A DNA stretch of 37,289 bases from Frankiaceae bacterium (lineage in GTDB: Bacteria > Actinomycetota > Actinomycetes > BP-191): the NCBI GenBank assembly GCA_035556555.1, contig DATMES010000016.1, positions 1 to 37,289 of the forward strand, in the 5' to 3' direction. This document shows positions 37,125 through 37,289 of the stretch, in pieces. The notes below the pieces were generated by a model. That model did no database searches and had not been told where the DNA came from. It saw nothing but the letters and a program-made list of their open reading frames with translations. Position numbers and translations under genes: made by a program. Numbering within the stretch: the first letter of the stretch is position 1; every line of letters starts with the position of its first letter.

Positions 37125-37248
37125 TTTCCCAAGTTCTCCGGAGGGCGAACGGTCGGCTCCCGTTGTCGGACGCCCTCCGGCGGCTCTTTCCCAAGTTCTC
37201 CGGAGGGCGAACGGTCGGCTCCCGTCGTCCGACGCCCTCCGGCGGCTG
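37125..37248. repeat. Two tandem 62-bp repeats, each a palindrome, upstream of glmU
   Basis: Units 37125-37186 and 37187-37248 both read TTTCCCAAGTTCTCCGGAGG at the left and end in CTCCGGCGGCT. Each contains perfect 10-bp arms CCGGAGGGCG / CGCCCTCCGG. They differ at only a few bases, some of them in the loop (GTTGTCGGACG vs GTCGTCCGACG), where the second unit gains extra inner pairing. The remaining 37029-37124 has CTCGC-rich sequence, and 37249-37289 nothing I can assign. Confidence 0.8.
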
Positions 37249-37289
37249 AAAGTCTGCGGTGCTCCGGCGGGCTCGGGGGCGAGGTTTCG

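Overview
The window is high-GC DNA from an actinobacterium (Actinomycetia). The evidence is the strong G/C bias at third codon positions, frequent GTG starts, a PPOX/F420-type oxidoreductase, a TL5/CTC-type L25 protein, DivIC/FtsB-DUF501-Ppx downstream of enolase, and many lipoproteins. I cannot place it to genus.

The right half (about 16.5-37 kb) carries a conserved housekeeping backbone, all on the minus strand: glmU-prs, rplY-pth, mfd-SurA-like foldase-mazG, and eno-ftsB-DUF501-ppx. Within each block most neighbours overlap by 4 bp, usually as GTGA. Accessory modules sit at the joints between blocks: a secreted S8 protease and an LVIVD-repeat protein (30.8-34.6 kb), and a VTT membrane protein with a ferritin-like/unknown gene pair (20.5-23.4 kb). 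Between 10.5 and 16.6 kb lie an NDH-2 and a family-5 uracil-DNA glycosylase, a dienelactone hydrolase with an ABC-2 exporter, a GH25 lysozyme and a small unknown protein.

The left part (1-10.5 kb) is accessory. It holds the end of an IS transposase, several secreted or lipid-anchored proteins (one a PQQ-type sugar dehydrogenase), an F420-type oxidoreductase, and a cluster that looks unusual. First, a tRNA-Thr(UGU) gene is interrupted in its D-loop, between nucleotides 20 and 21, by a 193-nt insert that folds into a nested rod. Removing the insert restores a canonical 73-nt tRNA. Directly downstream, 24 bp away, is a divergent arginyl-tRNA-synthetase-like gene. Facing it are three cassettes for tiny secreted Cys-containing peptides. 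These share signal peptides, near-perfect Shine-Dalgarno sites and a 3' element at exactly the same distance from each stop codon; two also share a structured 5' leader. An AurF-like diiron oxygenase with a complete metal-ligand set lies among them. A zincin with an LQR-AGN N-terminal motif and a short-variable-arm tRNA with a UAA anticodon follow.

Repetitive structure also stands out. Two copies of a ~160-bp palindromic element share a centre with compensatory base changes. There is a 17-bp perfect inverted repeat at 23.4 kb, and two 62-bp tandem palindromic repeats lie upstream of glmU.

Most convincing as undescribed biology are the interrupted tRNA with its synthetase-like partner, and the peptide-cassette/diiron-oxygenase locus. 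Functions given for both are inference; the sequence structure is directly visible.
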